Assembly (NCBI GenBank): GCA_947631565.1
Contig: CANRLV010000021.1
Coordinates: forward strand, 1 to 33,598
Direction of reading: 5' to 3'
Source: an uncultured Gemmiger sp.
GTDB lineage: Bacteria; Bacillota; Clostridia; Oscillospirales; Ruminococcaceae
DNA length: 33,598 nucleotides
Shown here piece after piece: positions 20,958-30,112 of this stretch. The stretch's first letter is position 1, and each line of letters starts with the position of its first letter. A program made the translations under genes and the position numbers. The notes below the pieces were generated by a model that worked only from the letters and a program-made list of their open reading frames with translations, was not told where the DNA came from and did no database searches.

Positions 20958-21662
20958 TTATTCTCCCAACAGCTCGGTGCGCATACGCTTTAAGATCTTG
21001 CGCTCACGGCGGCTGACCTGCACCTGCGTGGTGCCCAGCACCCCGGCCGTCTCGGCCTGGGTGCGGCCGCCGAAAAAGCGCAGGCGGATGAGCAGGCGGT
21101 CGTCCGGCGGCAGCCGGTCAAGCACCTCGCGCAGGCCGATGCGGTCGGCGAGAGCTTCCTCGGGCGAGTCGACGGGAACGTCCCACTCGCGCAGGCCGTC
21201 CTCGTCCTCGCCGGGGGTCAGCGAGAGCGTGGGCAGGGCGGCGCGGATGGCCATGGCCACCTGCTCCGGCGCGGCGCAGAGGCGCTCGGCCAGCTCGCCC
21301 ACCGTCGGCTCGGCGCCGGTCGTTTTGAGCGCGCGCTCGCGCTCGGCGTTGATTTTTAGACCCAGCTCCTTGAGTGACCGGCTGACCTTGACGGTGCCGC
21401 CGTCGCGGAACAGCTTTTTGATCTCGCCCAGGATCACCGGCACCGCGTAGGTCGAAAAGCACAGCCCTCGGTCGGGGTCAAACCCCTGGCAGGCCTTGAC
21501 AAGGCCCAGGCAGCCGGCGGCATAGAGCTCCTCGTACTCGATGCCGCGGCCGTGGAATCGCCCCGCGCAGGAATGCACGAGCCCCAGATTGTTGCGGATG
21601 AACTCGGCCCGCGGCGTCTCGCGGAAGGCCTGCGGCGAATAGAGCGCGGCGCTTTGCGCCAT
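20958..21662 (-). CDS. sigF: Sporulation sigma factor SigF
   Basis: A 234-residue RNA polymerase sigma-70-type factor that directs early forespore transcription. It has region 2 (FIRNNLGLVHSCAGRF, then LYAAGCLGLVKACQGFDPDRG and FSTYAVPVILGEIKK), region 3 (VSRSLKELGLKI to GELAERL) and region 4 helix-turn-helix (RTQAETAGVLGTTQVQVSRRERKIL). The close relative SigG is similar, but the position directly after spoIIAA and spoIIAB identifies SigF. Region 1 is absent, as expected. It is held inactive by SpoIIAB until SpoIIAA is dephosphorylated. Confidence 0.95.
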   Translation of the reverse strand: MAQSAALYSPQAFRETPRAEFIRNNLGLVHSCAGRFHGRGIEYEELYAAGCLGLVKACQGFDPDRGLCFSTYAVPVILGEIKKLFRDGGTVKVSRSLKELGLKINAERERALKTTGAEPTVGELAERLCAAPEQVAMAIRAALPTLSLTPGEDEDGLREWDVPVDSPEEALADRIGLREVLDRLPPDDRLLIRLRFFGGRTQAETAGVLGTTQVQVSRRERKILKRMRTELLGE

Positions 21663-21704
21663 AACGGCAGCTCCCCTTCCCTGTTGGTATGTAGAGAGGA
21701 AAGC

Positions 21705-22139
21705 TCAGCCGCGGCGCTCCAGCTGTTTGGTCATGGTCACGCGGGTGCCGCGGCCGGGGCGCGAGGTGACGCGGACCTTGTCCATAAAGCTCTGCATGAC
21801 GGCAAAGCCGAGACCGGCACGCTCCTCGGGGTCGCCGGTGGTGTACAGCGGCTCCATCGCTTTGGCCACGTCGGGGATGCCGACGCCGCGGTCCTGCACC
21901 GTGATGCGCACGATGTCGGCCTCGTACAGGCTGACCGTCATGCTGATGGGCCCGACGGCGTCCGGGTAGGCGTGCACGATGCAGTTGGTGACCGCCTCGC
22001 TGACGGCGGTCTTGAGGTCGGCAAGCTGGGGCACGGTGGGGTCCAGCTGGACCAGGAAGGCCGCCAGCGCCGCGCGGGCAAAGCCCTCGTTGACGCTGCG
22101 GCTGGTGAAAGCGATCTTTGTCTGGTTGAGCAGTTTCAT
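21705..22139 (-). CDS. spoIIAB: Anti-sigma F factor and serine kinase SpoIIAB
   Basis: A 144-residue GHKL-type ATPase that binds SigF and phosphorylates SpoIIAA. The N-box EAVTNCIVHAYPD, G1-box DRGVGIPD and G2-like ERAGLGFAVMQSFMD are present. Start and length match the family (MKLLNQTKIAFTSRSVNEGFAR). It sits between spoIIAA and sigF on the minus strand with short gaps, the standard spoIIA order. Acts in the forespore. Confidence 0.95.
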   Translation of the reverse strand: MKLLNQTKIAFTSRSVNEGFARAALAAFLVQLDPTVPQLADLKTAVSEAVTNCIVHAYPDAVGPISMTVSLYEADIVRITVQDRGVGIPDVAKAMEPLYTTGDPEERAGLGFAVMQSFMDKVRVTSRPGRGTRVTMTKQLERRG

Positions 22140-22154
22140 GCGCGGTCCCCCGTT

Positions 22155-22451
22155 TTACACATAGTGGATGTGCGCCAGCTCCAGCATCCTGCGCACGGCG
22201 GGGGGCGGGTTCTGCACCGTGAGTTGGCCGCCCAACGCCCCCACGCGGCGGCTGCGGCCCAGGATCAGCCCCACGCCGGAGGAATCCATAAAGGTCACGG
22301 CGCCCATATCCAGCGTGACCAGCTCCGGCATACGGGCGTCGATCTGGGCGTCGATCTCGCGGCGCAGGATCTGCGCCGCGTGGTGGTCGATCTCACCCGA
22401 CAGATAGGCCGCCAGCGTCCCGTTGGCGGGCACGAAATGGACCTTTGCCAT
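22155..22451 (-). CDS. spoIIAA: Anti-sigma F factor antagonist SpoIIAA
   Basis: A 98-residue STAS-domain protein. The regulatory serine is in FMDSSGVGLILGR (S57/S58): phosphorylated it is inactive, dephosphorylated by SpoIIE it takes SpoIIAB off SigF. ATG at 22451 is chosen because it gives the standard N-terminus (MAKVHFVPANGTLAAYLSGEI) and follows GGGGGACA; upstream in-frame ATGs lie within the terminator region. The operon promoter, expected to be SigH-type, was not recognised. Confidence 0.93.
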   Translation of the reverse strand: MAKVHFVPANGTLAAYLSGEIDHHAAQILRREIDAQIDARMPELVTLDMGAVTFMDSSGVGLILGRSRRVGALGGQLTVQNPPPAVRRMLELAHIHYV

Positions 22452-22474
22452 ACGGGCCTGTCCCCCTTTTTTGT

Positions 22475-22524
22475 AAAACAAATGCACACCGTATTTTCGG
22501 TCTGTGACCATGATACGGTGTGCA
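22475..22524 (-). terminator. 12-bp hairpin between folC and spoIIAA
   Basis: TGCACACCGTAT (22483-22494) and ATACGGTGTGCA (22513-22524) are perfect inverse copies 18 bp apart; the minus strand continues TTTGTTTT. It most likely terminates the valS-vanZ-folC transcript. The spoIIAA promoter must overlap or lie within it, since only about 30 bp remain before the ATG. Confidence 0.65.
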
Positions 22525-22564
22525 AAGCGCAGTTTTTGCCGCAAACGGGCGGCGGCACGGCAAT

Positions 22565-23875
22565 TTATTTTTTGGCCTCCCGCAGCAGCAGCGGCCGGGC
22601 CTCGGCGGCCAGGTACAAACTGCCGCAGACGACGACGCCGGCCAGGCCGTGCTCGTCCGCCCAGCGCACGGCGGCGCGGATGGCGGCGGGCAGGCTCTCG
22701 GCGGTCTCGGCCCCCTCCTCGACGGTAAAGCGGGCCAGCTTTTGCAGCTCCTCGGCCGGCAGGGCCCGCGGGCTGTGCGGCGTGACGGTGTACAGGCGGG
22801 CGAACACCGGCGCCAGGCTGTTGAGCATGGCCTCGGCGTTTTTGTCGGCCAGGACGCCCATCACGCCGACCACGCGCCCGGCGTAGCCGGCATCGGTCAG
22901 CGTTTTGGCCAGGGCGGCGGCGCCGTCGGCGTTGTGGCAGCCGTCCAGCAGCAGCAGCGGGTGGCGGCGCAGCACCTCGATGCGAGCCGGCTGCGCGGCC
23001 GCCTCCAGCCCGGCAAGGATGGCCTCGTCCGGTATCTCGTACCCGTAGCGGCGCCAGAGGATGAGCGCGATCTCGACCGCCATCGCCATATGCCGGGCCT
23101 GGTGCTCGCCCGGCAGGCGCAGCGCGGCCTCGTACCCGCCGTAATCGACGCGGTTCTGCAGCCCCTTGGCCTTGAGCCGCCGGATGTCCTCCGGCTCCGG
23201 CACGGTCAGGCTGGTGTGGGCGTCGGCGGCGGCCGTGAGCAGCGGGCCCATCGCCTCGGGCGGCTGGTCCGGGTAACAGACGACGGAGCAGCCCTCGGTG
23301 ATGATGCCCGCCTTCTCGGCGGCGATTTTTACCAGCGTATCGCCCAGCAGCTCGGTGTGGTCAAGGCCGATTTTGGTGATGGCCGCCACGAGCTTGTTCT
23401 CCGGCGGCAGCACGTTGGTGGCGTCGGTGCGGCCGCCAAGCCCCGTTTCCAGCACGACAAAATCGCACTTCTCCCGCGCGAACCACAAAAGCGCGACGGC
23501 GGTCACGGCCTCGAACTGCACGGGCGGCGTGCGCCCCGCAGCCTGGATGGTCTCGCTGGCCGCCAGCACCCGGGCGGTCAGGGCGGCCAGCGTGCGCGGC
23601 GGCATCATCCCGCCGTCGATCTGGAAGCGCTCGCGGAAATGGGTGACATAGGGGCTGATGGTCAGCCCCGTTTTGTAGCCGGCGGCGGTCAGGATGGCGG
23701 CCGTCATGGCGGCCAGACTGCCCTTGCCGTTGGTGCCGGCGATGTGGATGCCTTTGAGCTGCTTCTGCGGGTCGCCCAATACGCCGAGCAGGTCGACCAT
23801 CCTGTCCAGCGTGGCCTGCCCGGGGCCGCCGCGCGGCAGCGCCTGCAGGGCGGCGATGGCTTCACGTTCGGTCAT
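22565..23875 (-). CDS. folC: Folylpolyglutamate synthase / dihydrofolate synthase
   Basis: A 436-residue Mur-ligase-type enzyme that adds glutamate to folates (and to dihydropteroate if bifunctional). P-loop GTNGKGS (47-53), TISPYVTHFRERF omega-loop region, FVVLETGLGGRTDATN, ITKIGLDHTELLG (metal and substrate), and the C-terminal-domain motif LLLLDGCHNADGA are all present. The ATG overlaps the vanZ-like stop (ATGA). As third gene of the T-box-controlled valS operon it would follow valine availability. Confidence 0.95.
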   Translation of the reverse strand: MTEREAIAALQALPRGGPGQATLDRMVDLLGVLGDPQKQLKGIHIAGTNGKGSLAAMTAAILTAAGYKTGLTISPYVTHFRERFQIDGGMMPPRTLAALTARVLAASETIQAAGRTPPVQFEAVTAVALLWFAREKCDFVVLETGLGGRTDATNVLPPENKLVAAITKIGLDHTELLGDTLVKIAAEKAGIITEGCSVVCYPDQPPEAMGPLLTAAADAHTSLTVPEPEDIRRLKAKGLQNRVDYGGYEAALRLPGEHQARHMAMAVEIALILWRRYGYEIPDEAILAGLEAAAQPARIEVLRRHPLLLLDGCHNADGAAALAKTLTDAGYAGRVVGVMGVLADKNAEAMLNSLAPVFARLYTVTPHSPRALPAEELQKLARFTVEEGAETAESLPAAIRAAVRWADEHGLAGVVVCGSLYLAAEARPLLLREAKK

Positions 23876-24504
23876 AGCGTTTCGTCCTTATCGTTGGTAA
23901 AGGTGTTGGACACACTGTCCTGCTTTGCGCGCTGCAAAGCCCGGCGGGCCAGGCGGGCGTGCTCGGCCTCGCGCTCGGCGCGCAGCATGGCCTCGTGTTC
24001 GGCACGCAGGATGCGGTTCTCTTTTTTGGCGGCGTGCAGCTCGGTGAGCAGGCGCACCACCAAAAGCAGCAGCAGCGCCGCGAACAGCCCGGCCACCACG
24101 CCGGCCGTGTCGATCCAGACGTCCTTGACCGAGGGCGCGCGCCCGGCGCTGAGGTACTGCAGCGTCTCGTCGCACAGGGCGGTCGTCATGCCGCCCAGCA
24201 GCGGCCAGCTGACATGGCGCACAAAGCGCGCCGTGTACACGCGCAGGCAGAGCATAAGCAGGAAACCGAGCAGCGCAAATTCACAGAAATGCGCCAGCTT
24301 GCGCACGACAGCCTCCGGGATCGGGGCCAGCTGTATGCCGGCCAACAGGCGGTTGATGAAGTCTGTCACCGCACGGCTCCATTGCGAGGACGCGGCGCCG
24401 TTTTGCAGTGAATTGTGGAAGATGAACAGGATACAGGCGACGAGCGCAGCGGTAAGAAGCACCCGCAGCGCTGTCAGCCGGGAGGAAGGCTTCCGTGTTT
24501 CCAT
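23872..24504 (-). CDS. VanZ family membrane protein with a basic coiled-coil tail
   Basis: A 210-residue protein with four hydrophobic helices and the VanZ signature: SLQNG near TM1, RKLAHFCEFALLGFLLM, DETLQYLSAGRAPSVKDVWIDTAG, then a last helix. Function of the family is unclear; VanZ itself gives low-level teicoplanin resistance and relatives are linked to envelope properties. After the last helix about 60 residues form a charged coiled coil (LHAAKKENRILRAEHEAMLR and on), longer than usual. ATG at 24504 is preferred because AAAGGGA lies about ten bases upstream; an in-frame ATG at 24528 has no ribosome site. It is coupled to folC. Confidence 0.85.
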   Translation of the reverse strand: METRKPSSRLTALRVLLTAALVACILFIFHNSLQNGAASSQWSRAVTDFINRLLAGIQLAPIPEAVVRKLAHFCEFALLGFLLMLCLRVYTARFVRHVSWPLLGGMTTALCDETLQYLSAGRAPSVKDVWIDTAGVVAGLFAALLLLLVVRLLTELHAAKKENRILRAEHEAMLRAEREAEHARLARRALQRAKQDSVSNTFTNDKDETL

Positions 24505-24531
24505 AGGCAGTGTGTCCCTTTGCGGCATGGT

Positions 24532-27249
24532 TTAGCCCAGCGCCGCCAGCGAGGCTTCGATGTTGCGTTTTTTCTCCTCGGCCGCGGCGTGCTTGGCGCG
24601 CGTATCGGCCACGAGCTGCGCCGGCGCCTTGCCGACGAAGTTGGGATTGCCAAGCTGGCGTTCAAACATCGCCAGCTCCTTCTCGGTCTTTTCCAGCTCC
24701 TTGTGCAGGCGGGCCAGCTCCCTGTCGCGGTCGACGAGCTCCATCAGCGGGATGAAGCCGCGCGCCGCCGGGGTGTTGACGGTGACCATGCCGTCGGTGG
24801 GGCCGGTGTATTTGTCCGTCAGCTCGATGTCGGTGGCGAAAGCGAAGCGCGCCAGGTAGGCCCCGCCTTTTGTAAAGGCCGCGGCGTTGGCGGTCTCGAT
24901 GACCATGCGCGTGCGCTTGGCCGGGTGGACGTTCATCTCGCTGCGCATGGCGCGCACGGCCTTGATGTAGTCCATCAGCGTCTCAAAATCGGCGCAGTCC
25001 TGCTCCCACACCGGCAGCGCGGCACGGTTTTCACCGGGACCGGGCCAGCGCTCCTCCATGATGCTCTCGCCGCTGCCGGGCAGGGCGGTGTAGATCTCCT
25101 CGGTGATGAAGGGCATGAACGGGTGCAGCAGCTTGAGGGCCTTGTCCAGCACCCACACCAGCACCCGGCGGGCGGTGTCGGCCGCGGCGGCATCGTCGGA
25201 GCCAAGGCGGGATTTGCAGATCTCGATATACCAGTCACAGTAGACCTCCCAGATAAAGGTCTCGACCTTCTCGGCGGCCAGGCCCAGCTCGTACTTTTCC
25301 AGGTTGGCGGTGGCCTCGGCCGCGACCTTGCTGAGCTCGGACAACACCCATCTGTCGCTCATGTCCAGCTTGCCCTCGTCCGGCAGGCCGGGGGCGAAGT
25401 CCCCGGGCAGGTTCATCTGCACGAAGCGGCTGGCGTTCCACAGCTTATTGGCGAAGTTGCGGCTGGCGGTCAGGCGCTCCTCACTGTAGCGGATGTCGTT
25501 GCCGGCGGTGGAGCCGATCAGCAGCATCATGCGCAGCGCGTCGGCGCCGTAGCGGTCGATGACCTCGAGCGGGTCGACGCCGTTGCCTAAAGATTTGGAC
25601 ATCTTGCGCCCCTGCGCGTCGCGCACAAGGCCGTGGATGAGCACGGTGTGGAAGGGGGCCTTGTCGGTGTAGGCGAGACCCGAGAAGATCATGCGCGACA
25701 CCCAGAAGCCGATGATGTCATACCCGGTGACGAGCACGTCGGTGGGGTAAAAATACGCCAAATCGTCGGTCTTTTGCGGCCAGCCGAGGGTCGAGAACGG
25801 CCACAGCGCGCTCGAGAACCATGTGTCGAGCGTGTCAGGGTCGCGCGTCAGATGGGCCGAGCCACACTTGGGGCAGACGGCCGGGGCGGACTTTTCGACC
25901 ACGGTGGCGCCGCAGTCGTCACAGTACCAGGCGGGGATCTGGTGGCCCCACCACAGCTGGCGGCTGATGCACCAGTCCCGCGTGCCCTTCATCCAGTTCA
26001 TATAGGTCTTGGTGAAGCGCTCGGGCACGAATTTGATGCGCCCCTCCTCCACCGCCCGGATGGCCGGGGCGGCCAGCGGCGCCATCTTGACGAACCACTG
26101 CTTGGAGACCATCGGCTCGATGACCGAATGGCAGCGGTAGCAGGTGCCGACGTCGTGCCGGATGTCCTCGGTCGCTTTCAGCGCGCCGCAGGCGGCCAGG
26201 TCCTCGAGGATGGCGGCGCGGGCCTCGGCGGCGGTCATGCCGGCGTATTTGCCGCAGTCCAGCACCTCCGGCTCGCCCTCGGCGGCGCGGCCGGCGGCCC
26301 TCTCGGCGTCGGCGGCGGCCTTATCGGCGGCGCCGGTCATGTGCCCGTCATAGGTCAGCACGCGCACGCGCGGCAGGTCATGGCGGTTGCCGACCTCAAA
26401 GTCATTGGGGTCGTGCGCGGGCGTGATCTTGACGACGCCGGTGCCCTTTTCCATGTCGGCGTGCTCGTCACAGACGATGGGGATCTCTTTGCCCAGCAGC
26501 GGCAGGATGACGTGGCAGCCGTGCAGGTGCTTGTAGCGCTCGTCCGCCGGGTTGATGGCCACGGCGGTATCGCCCAGCATCGTCTCGGGGCGGGTGGTGG
26601 CCAGCTCCAGCTGCTCGCCGGTCTCCTTGACCGTGTAGAGCAGGTGCCAGAAATGGCCGTCCTTTTCCTCATACTCCACCTCGGCGTCGGAGATGGAGGT
26701 ATTGCAGTGCGGGCACCAATTGACCATGCGGTTGCCGCGGTAGATGAGCCCCTGGTCGTACAGCTGCTTGAACACGGTGAGCACCGCGTCGGAGCAGCCG
26801 TCGTCCATGGTGAAGCGCTCGCGCTGCCAGTCACAGCTGGAGCCGAGCTTTTTGAGCTGCTCGACGATGCGGGAGCCGTAGGTGTTCTTCCACGCCCAGG
26901 CGCGCTCCAAAAAGCCCTCGCGGCCCAGCATCTCCTTGGTGAGCCCCTCCCTGCGCATGGCCTCGACGACCTTGGCCTCGGTGGCGATGGAGGCATGGTC
27001 GGTGCCCGGCACCCACAGCGCCGCATAGCCCTGCATCCGCTTGTAGCGGATGAGCACGTCCTGCCAGGTCTCGTCCATGGCGTGGCCCATGTGCAGCTGC
27101 CCGGTCACGTTGGGCGGCGGCATGACGATGGTGAACGGTTTTTTGCTGCGGTCGATGGCGGTATGGAACCGCCCCGCCGCGCTCCAGCTTTGGTAGAGCC
27201 GGTCCTCGGTGGTCTTGGGGTCGTACTGCTTGGCAAGCTCCCTGGGCAT
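24532..27249 (-). CDS. valS: Valyl-tRNA synthetase
   Basis: A 905-residue class I aminoacyl-tRNA synthetase charging tRNA-Val. The HIGH motif is HMGH (53-56, after PPNVTGQL), the editing domain has TTRPETMLGDTAV and the threonine-rich and GTGVVKITPAHDPND motifs, KMSKS is present in GRKMSKSLGN, and an anticodon-binding helical domain is followed by the C-terminal coiled coil (about 840-905) typical of ValRS. ATG at 27249 with TAAGGAGG just upstream is chosen; the open frame upstream lies in the T-box leader. Expression should rise when uncharged tRNA-Val accumulates. Confidence 0.97.
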   Translation of the reverse strand: MPRELAKQYDPKTTEDRLYQSWSAAGRFHTAIDRSKKPFTIVMPPPNVTGQLHMGHAMDETWQDVLIRYKRMQGYAALWVPGTDHASIATEAKVVEAMRREGLTKEMLGREGFLERAWAWKNTYGSRIVEQLKKLGSSCDWQRERFTMDDGCSDAVLTVFKQLYDQGLIYRGNRMVNWCPHCNTSISDAEVEYEEKDGHFWHLLYTVKETGEQLELATTRPETMLGDTAVAINPADERYKHLHGCHVILPLLGKEIPIVCDEHADMEKGTGVVKITPAHDPNDFEVGNRHDLPRVRVLTYDGHMTGAADKAAADAERAAGRAAEGEPEVLDCGKYAGMTAAEARAAILEDLAACGALKATEDIRHDVGTCYRCHSVIEPMVSKQWFVKMAPLAAPAIRAVEEGRIKFVPERFTKTYMNWMKGTRDWCISRQLWWGHQIPAWYCDDCGATVVEKSAPAVCPKCGSAHLTRDPDTLDTWFSSALWPFSTLGWPQKTDDLAYFYPTDVLVTGYDIIGFWVSRMIFSGLAYTDKAPFHTVLIHGLVRDAQGRKMSKSLGNGVDPLEVIDRYGADALRMMLLIGSTAGNDIRYSEERLTASRNFANKLWNASRFVQMNLPGDFAPGLPDEGKLDMSDRWVLSELSKVAAEATANLEKYELGLAAEKVETFIWEVYCDWYIEICKSRLGSDDAAAADTARRVLVWVLDKALKLLHPFMPFITEEIYTALPGSGESIMEERWPGPGENRAALPVWEQDCADFETLMDYIKAVRAMRSEMNVHPAKRTRMVIETANAAAFTKGGAYLARFAFATDIELTDKYTGPTDGMVTVNTPAARGFIPLMELVDRDRELARLHKELEKTEKELAMFERQLGNPNFVGKAPAQLVADTRAKHAAAEEKKRNIEASLAALG

Positions 27250-27284
27250 GGTGTTCCTCCTTAAGCTTTCGTGCGGGAAGGGTA

Positions 27285-27586
27285 CAAAAAAAGCCTTCCC
27301 ATGTGTGTAAAACATGGGACGGCCTGTCAAAGGTCGCGGTACCACCCACATTGCTTCTGCCAACCGGCAAAAGCCGCTTTGCGGCGGGCCATAAAACGCC
27401 CGCCAGCCCTGATAACGGCGGCGACCCCGTGCCGGACTACCCTGGGGCCCCGCCGCAAAAGGCGGCGTGCCCCGTTCCCCCGGCCTGCTCCAAAGCGACA
27501 GTGCGGCGCGGCCTTTGCCGGGCTTGCATCATCCCCGGCTCGCTGCAAAAGGCTTTGTGCGGCGCACACTCTTTTTCACGGCATTT
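27285..27586 (-). promoter_or_regulatory. T-box leader of valS
   Basis: On the minus strand the T-box GTGGGTGGTACCGCGACC (27332-27349) precedes a terminator: CCCATGT (27298-27304) and ACATGGG (27312-27318) form the stem and seven T follow (27285-27291). Farther upstream, GCGAGCCGGGGATGATGCAAG (27522-27542) has the look of the distal stem I loop. A GTC triplet at 27497-27499 on its descending side could be the valine specifier, with moderate certainty. Stem III may be GGCGGGC/GCCCGCC near 27385-27402. Confidence 0.9.
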
Positions 27587-27592
27587 GGGCTT

Positions 27593-27621
27593 ATTCTACA
27601 CGGGCGGGGGCGTTTTGTCAA
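27593..27621 (-). promoter_or_regulatory. Promoter of the valS operon
   Basis: -35 TTGACA (27616-27621), 17-bp spacer, -10 TAGAAT (27593-27598), directly before the T-box leader. Confidence 0.8.
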
Positions 27622-27759
27622 GTGCCGGGGACTGCCCTGCCCTATATGGTGGTCTTATGTGCCCTTTACCGCAACATTTGCGGGTTTTTCCTCTTGCACT
27701 TTGCCGCCGATGGTTGTATGATAGGGGGAAAGCGCATACTAAAACGGTGCGCGGGGACG

Positions 27760-27765
27760 TATAAT
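27760..27765 (+). promoter_or_regulatory. -10 element upstream of the LtaS-like gene
   Basis: Consensus TATAAT 35 bp before the ATG, without a good -35 at 17 bp (ACTAAA). A weaker alternative is TTGTAT (27714-27719) with TACTAA 17 bp downstream. Confidence 0.4.
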
Positions 27766-27799
27766 ACCAACGGACTACAAACGGGTAAGGAGCACAGGG

Positions 27800-29983
27800 A
27801 TGCAGCTGGGGTTTGGCGACAACGCATGGCCGGGCAAGGCCGGGCAGGCGGCACTGGACAAGGTACAGGCCCGCCTCGCCCCGGCGGCCCAGAAGCTGCG
27901 CGGGCACTGGCAGACCGTGACCGCGGGCGAGCCGTTCCCGCTGCCGGCCCGGGCGATGTGGCTGCTCTACCCGCTGGCGCTGTTTTACTACGAGGTCATG
28001 TTCAAGCTGTCCTGCGCGGGGCGGTTCACGGCCGGCAATATGGCGACGATCTTGCTGTTCAGCGCCAGCTACGGCGCGCTGTGCACGCTGTTGGCCGTCC
28101 TGCCGCACAGCGAGCGCGCGCAGCGGGTGCTGGCGCCGGTGCTGCTGGCCGTGCTGGCCCTGCCCTACCTGATCGAGCATTTTGTCTTTCAGGAATTCCG
28201 TGTGTTTTATGACCTCAACACCGTGCTGGGCGGCGCCGGCGACGCCGTGGGCGGCTTTGCCGCCGACATCTTCCATCTGCTGTTCAGCCCGCCGGGGCTT
28301 TTGCGCATCTTTTTGTTTTTGCTGCCCGCGGCGGCGGTGGCCCTGTTCTGGCGGCGGCTGCCCGCGCTGCGCCTGGACGCCGACGGCAAGCTGCACTTCA
28401 TCACGGCGGCGGTGTGCGCCTATGCGGCGGCGCTGGTGCTGATCGCCGCCAGCCCGCTGCCGCGGCGCCTCTACCGCCGGGAATACAACTTCCAGACCGC
28501 CATCCAGCAGTTCGGGCTGCTGAGCGCGCTGCGCCTGGACGCCGCCGATATGCTGTTCGGCGGCGAGCTGGTGTTTGAGCCCGAGATCCTGCAGGGCACG
28601 GCCGCCCCGGCGCCGGACACGGCAGACACGGCGGCAACAGCAGAGACGGCCGAGACGGCCCCCGCGCAGCCCGCCGCCACCCCGGCGCCGACCTACCGCC
28701 CCAACGCGCTGGACATCGACTTTGCGGCCCTCTCCGCCGGCGCCGACGGCACCCTGGCCGACCTCGACGCCTATGTGGCGGCCCAGACGCCGACGATGCA
28801 AAACGAGTACACCGGCCTGTTTGCCGGCAAGAACCTGATCTTCATCTCGGCCGAGGCGCTGTGCCGCGAGGTCATCGACCCCGAACGCACCCCCACGCTC
28901 TACCGCATGGCCACAAAAGGCATCCGCTTCACCGACTATTACCAGCCCGCCAGCGCCGGCACCACCGGCGGTGAGTGCGCCAACCTGCTGGGCGTGCTGC
29001 CCATGCTGGGCGGCAAATCGGTCAAGCAGGCGGCCAACTACGCGCTGCCCCTCACGATGGGCCACCAGCTGGACCGGCAGGGCTACTACGGCATGGCCTT
29101 CCACAACAATGACTATACCTACTACAGCCGCGACGTCACCCACAATGCCCTCGGCTACTCGCAGGGGTTCATGGGCTACGGCAACGGCATGGAGGAGTAC
29201 GTCACAAAGCAGTGGCCGCAGAGCGACCTGGAGATGATCGAGGGCACGCTGCCGCTTTATCTCGACCACCAGCCCTTCAATATTTATTATATGAGCGTGA
29301 GCGGCCACAGCCCCTATGACCTGAAGGGCAACGCGATGGCCCGCAAGCACTGGGACGCCGTCCAGGACCTGCCCTGCTCGGACAAGGTCCGCTGCTATCT
29401 GGCCGCCAACATCGAGCTGGACGAGGCGCTGGAATACCTGATAAACGCGCTGGAACAGGCCGGCATCGCCGACGACACCGTGATCTGCGTGGCGCCGGAC
29501 CATTTCCCCTACGGACTGGACGTCGACAGCGCCCTCGGCCAACTGGAGAATCTTGAGGAGCTGTACGGTATGCCGGTCGACGATTATCTGGTCCGCGACC
29601 ATTCCTGCCTGCTGCTGTGGAGTGGCTGCCTGGAGGATGCCGGGCCCATCACCGTCGACGCCCCCACCTTCAGCCCCGACATCCTGCCCACGCTGTCCAA
29701 CCTGTTCGGCGTGCCGTACGACTCGCGCCTGCTGCCGGGGCGGGACGTGTTTTCCGGCGCCGAGGCGCTGGTCTTCAACGTCAGCCATGACTGGAAGACC
29801 GAGCTCGGCACCTACATCGCCGCGACCGGCGTTTTCACCCCCGCCGACCCCGACGCCGACATTCCGGACGGGTATGTGGACCGCATCCGCACCGTGGTGC
29901 GCAACAAGCTCAACTACTGCCGCGGCGTATTGAACAACGACTATTTCGCCCACGTCCTGCAGGGCACCGAGCTTGCGCCGTAG
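27800..29983 (+). CDS. LtaS-like sulfatase-fold membrane enzyme (phosphoglycerol transferase family)
   Basis: A 727-residue protein. The N-terminal third (about 50-240) holds about five TM helices, followed by an Ala/Thr/Pro-rich linker (about 265-300) and an extracytoplasmic alkaline-phosphatase-fold domain (about 320-720). Recognisable positions are the nucleophile Thr in GTTGGECANLLG, HNNDYTYYSRD (the HGN-type motif), MSVSGHSPY and the metal-binding PDHFPYG. Such enzymes transfer phosphoglycerol from phosphatidylglycerol to lipoteichoic acid or other envelope polymers. AAGGAG lies eight bases before the ATG. It diverges from the valS T-box. Exact polymer unknown. Confidence 0.88.
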   Translation: MQLGFGDNAWPGKAGQAALDKVQARLAPAAQKLRGHWQTVTAGEPFPLPARAMWLLYPLALFYYEVMFKLSCAGRFTAGNMATILLFSASYGALCTLLAVLPHSERAQRVLAPVLLAVLALPYLIEHFVFQEFRVFYDLNTVLGGAGDAVGGFAADIFHLLFSPPGLLRIFLFLLPAAAVALFWRRLPALRLDADGKLHFITAAVCAYAAALVLIAASPLPRRLYRREYNFQTAIQQFGLLSALRLDAADMLFGGELVFEPEILQGTAAPAPDTADTAATAETAETAPAQPAATPAPTYRPNALDIDFAALSAGADGTLADLDAYVAAQTPTMQNEYTGLFAGKNLIFISAEALCREVIDPERTPTLYRMATKGIRFTDYYQPASAGTTGGECANLLGVLPMLGGKSVKQAANYALPLTMGHQLDRQGYYGMAFHNNDYTYYSRDVTHNALGYSQGFMGYGNGMEEYVTKQWPQSDLEMIEGTLPLYLDHQPFNIYYMSVSGHSPYDLKGNAMARKHWDAVQDLPCSDKVRCYLAANIELDEALEYLINALEQAGIADDTVICVAPDHFPYGLDVDSALGQLENLEELYGMPVDDYLVRDHSCLLLWSGCLEDAGPITVDAPTFSPDILPTLSNLFGVPYDSRLLPGRDVFSGAEALVFNVSHDWKTELGTYIAATGVFTPADPDADIPDGYVDRIRTVVRNKLNYCRGVLNNDYFAHVLQGTELAP

Positions 29984-30112
29984 GGCCCTGCCGACGGCGC
30001 CGCCCCGCGTGCGCCCCGTTCAAAAAAACTTTTGCGTGTGTTCACAATTTGCGCATAAATCTGTGGAATAATGGGTGCGTTGGAACTTTTTGGCGCAAAG
30101 AGGCGATGCGGT

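Noticed and set aside
27596-29953. Long minus-strand frame (785 codons) opposite the LtaS-like gene
   Set aside because: Antisense shadow of a gene with complete sulfatase-fold motifs; its product is low-complexity Arg/Gln/His-rich.
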